NCBI GenBank assembly: GCA_002782605.1 | Contig: PFIF01000002.1 | Span: 1-16,184, forward strand | DNA length: 16,184 nucleotides | Direction of reading: 5' to 3' | Source: Deltaproteobacteria bacterium CG_4_8_14_3_um_filter_43_13 | GTDB lineage: Bacteria; Desulfobacterota; UBA8473 | Shown here: positions 15,010-16,184 of the stretch, piece by piece | How positions within the stretch are numbered: the stretch's first letter is position 1 | How the letters are laid out: every line of letters starts with the position of its first letter | Program-made: the position numbers and the translations under genes | The notes under the pieces: model-generated | What the model was told of the DNA's origin: nothing | Database searches by the model: none | The model's input: the letters and a program-made list of their open reading frames with translations, nothing else

Positions 15010-15480
15010 ATGATAACTGCAACGCCAGTTGATATAGCAAAGTGCTTAAAGGAAGACAAGAATATACTGTTATTAACCGGGGCACTGTGTGATACCCTTG
15101 AGATCGGAGGAAAAAGGCTTGTGGAGTATGCAGGGGAGATAGCAGAGTTGGCGGGTATCCCTGTAGCAGCCACTGGCAATACTATTGCTAGCCTGGTAGA
15201 GAGGGATATCAAGACCAAGAAGATGTTTGCAGGTGATGTGATTAACTACATGCGTGCTGAGAAGTGGGAGGATCCCATAACCCCGGAGAGGCCAGAAACA
15301 CTGGTATTCATCGGCTACTATCCCCAGTTCTTAAATATGATGCTTACTAGCTTAGGAGATAATAAAACGGTGAGTCTGGATAACGTGGCCATTGGGGAAG
15401 CGACCATTTCTCTTCCAGACCTGAACCTGGATGACTGGGCTAAGTTTCTGGCAAACGTAATAGGTGAATTGAAGAAGTAG
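15010..15480 (+). CDS. cdhB: CdhB-like epsilon subunit of archaeal-type CO dehydrogenase
   Basis: A 156-residue protein, close to the usual length of about 170. In archaea CdhB binds CdhA in an alpha2-epsilon2 core and has no redox centre; its fold resembles a flavin or nucleotide-binding Rossmann domain. Visible marks are the strand-rich NILLLTGALCDTLEIGGKRL segment, the IPVAATGNT loop and LVFIGYYPQFLNMML near the middle. ATG follows AAGGAG (14998-15003). Its retention beside a CdhA that lacks its active-site residues suggests the alpha-epsilon assembly is still formed. It is the last gene before a strong terminator. cdhC, cdhD and cdhE do not follow. Confidence 0.88.
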   Translation: MITATPVDIAKCLKEDKNILLLTGALCDTLEIGGKRLVEYAGEIAELAGIPVAATGNTIASLVERDIKTKKMFAGDVINYMRAEKWEDPITPERPETLVFIGYYPQFLNMMLTSLGDNKTVSLDNVAIGEATISLPDLNLDDWAKFLANVIGELKK

Positions 15481-15520
15481 CCGTTTGCTTTTTCTGTTCG
15501 GGATTTCAAGCCACTAAGTA

Positions 15521-15576
15521 AATAGGGGCAGAAGAGTGGGGATATATTCCCAACCTTTCTGCCCCTATTGTTTTTC
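15521..15576 (+). terminator. Rho-independent terminator after cdhB-like
   Basis: A perfect 13-bp stem, AATAGGGGCAGAA (15521-15533) with TTCTGCCCCTATT (15557-15569), encloses a smaller stem (GTGGGGA with TTCCCAAC) and is followed by GTTTTT. It closes the + strand run 40 bp after the cdhB stop and separates it from the convergent cusA remnant. Confidence 0.9.
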
Positions 15577-15675
15577 ATTATACCAAAGGAGTTACTTAAT
15601 TGCCGAGCATGTACAATGGTTCTTAGGATTATAGCGGATTATAAGGACCGGATTATTGAGCTAGTACAGCAGCCC

Positions 15676-16121
15676 TCATTCTTTTTTGAACTCTCTCCCT
15701 TTCCATAACATATAAATGGCTGGGTAAATAACCAGTTCCAGAATTGTAGAAGTAGTAACTCCACCTACCATCGGAGCAGCGATCCGTTTCATTACATCCG
15801 CGCCGGTGCCGTGGCTGAACATGATGGGGATAAGACCGGCAAGAATGACGCTTACCGTCATGATCTTGGGACGAATTCTTTTCACGGCGCCGTACATAAT
15901 GGCTTCTTTCAGGTCGAACACGTTGTTCAGTCTCCCCCCCCCTTTTTCCATTTCTCATAGGCGAGGTCAAGATAGAGGAGCATGACGACCCCGGTTTCCG
16001 CGTCTAAACCCGCCAGGGCAATGATCCCCACCCATACGGCAATGCTCATATTATAATTAAGGAGATACAGCAGCCAGAAGGAGCCGACCAGCGAAAAGGG
16101 CACTGTCAGTAACACGTGATA
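15676..16121 (-). pseudogene. cusA: C-terminal fragment of a CusA/CzcA-type RND heavy-metal efflux pump, frameshifted
   Basis: Two minus-strand pieces together give about 140 C-terminal residues of a CusA-type inner-membrane proton-driven metal exporter. The first reads VLLTVPFSLVGSF, then GIIALAGLDAETGVVMLLYL, ending in YEKWKK. The second continues RLNNVFDLKEAIMYGAVKR, then MTVSVILAGLIPIMFSHGTG and ends at WKGREFKKE and a stop. The join is at nine G residues (15934-15942 as C on the + strand); one more G, or two fewer, would restore the frame. Upstream of HVLLTVPF the homology stops at about 16121, where a repeated TGTCCGGTTTGT motif begins, so the pump appears cut by another element. About 900 N-terminal residues are missing. 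It converges on the cdh terminator. Confidence 0.85.
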
Positions 16122-16184
16122 TGTCCGGTTTGTAGCACACAATCTGTCCGGTTTGTTATAGTCACCGATGGAGGTGACGGATGA
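16122..16184. mobile_element. Possible end of a second insertion sequence interrupting cusA
   Basis: Two copies of TGTCCGGTTTGT lie 23 bp apart (16122-16133 and 16145-16156) exactly where cusA homology ends. Multiple short copies of a TGT-starting motif at a terminus are usual for IS21-like elements, and a start-codon-rich GATGGAGGTGACGGATGA follows at the window edge. The rest of the element lies outside the window, so this is a suggestion only. Confidence 0.4.

Noticed and set aside
12467..15480. A working CO dehydrogenase/acetyl-CoA synthase operon
   Set aside because: Only alpha- and epsilon-like genes are present, the alpha protein lacks the expected C-cluster His, Cys and Lys, and cdhC, cdhD and cdhE do not follow before the terminator.
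15653..15970. 105-codon minus-strand open stretch overlapping the cusA remnant
   Set aside because: It is out of frame with the clear RND homology and reads as low-complexity Arg/Ser-rich sequence.

Overview
The window looks like an accessory metabolic island in an anaerobic bacterium. The bacterial signs are an IS3-family insertion sequence, a CusA-type RND efflux remnant, many short palindromic elements and clear Shine-Dalgarno sites. The metabolic genes, however, resemble those of methanogenic and related archaea: a polyferredoxin, two HdrA-like flavoproteins, formylmethanofuran dehydrogenase-like FwdB and FwdA, and the alpha and epsilon subunits of the archaeal CO dehydrogenase/acetyl-CoA synthase (CdhA, CdhB). 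An uncultivated Desulfobacterota-like lineage is plausible, but the sequence alone does not fix the taxon.

Layout. 1-1357 is the decayed right part of an IS3-family element. Its transposase is split by two small inserted elements (500-684 and 1024-1192), each flanked by a direct repeat; removing each insert plus one repeat copy restores the transposase reading frame. From 1602 to 15480 every gene is on the + strand: polyferredoxin (1602-2435), HdrA-MvhD fusion (2492-4831), shorter HdrA (5056-6711), an accessory block (small ORF plus nucleotidyltransferase, an orphan small ORF, a RelBE-type toxin-antitoxin; 6719-8492), a CdhE-type Fe-S domain protein (8534-8995), FwdB-like (9168-10451), FwdA-like (10557-11957), a 509-bp non-coding stretch, CdhA-like (12467-14965), CdhB-like (15010-15480) and a strong intrinsic terminator (15521-15576). 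At the right edge a minus-strand cusA fragment carries a G9 frameshift and abuts what may be the end of another IS.

How the genes may work together. HdrA-type flavoproteins, a polyferredoxin and an Fe-S adaptor next to Fwd- and Cdh-type proteins resemble an electron-transfer unit feeding C1 chemistry. The unusual point is that two core 'catalytic' proteins appear stripped of their active-site residues. CdhA-like keeps its Fe-S cysteines but lacks the His and Cys that hold the unique iron of the C-cluster, and also the expected catalytic His and Lys. FwdB-like keeps its N-terminal Fe-S motif but lacks the Cys-His pair and Arg of the Mo/W site. FwdA-like keeps its full amidohydrolase metal-ligand set. 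cdhC, cdhD, cdhE, fwdC, fwdD, hdrB and hdrC are not in the window. The best hypothesis is a repurposed Hdr-Fwd-Cdh-like redox or C1 system rather than a standard Wood-Ljungdahl operon. The comparisons rest on family sequences as remembered and need a real alignment.

A second theme is repeats: most large intergenic gaps hold a different short element built of 7-10 bp units plus their inverted copies.
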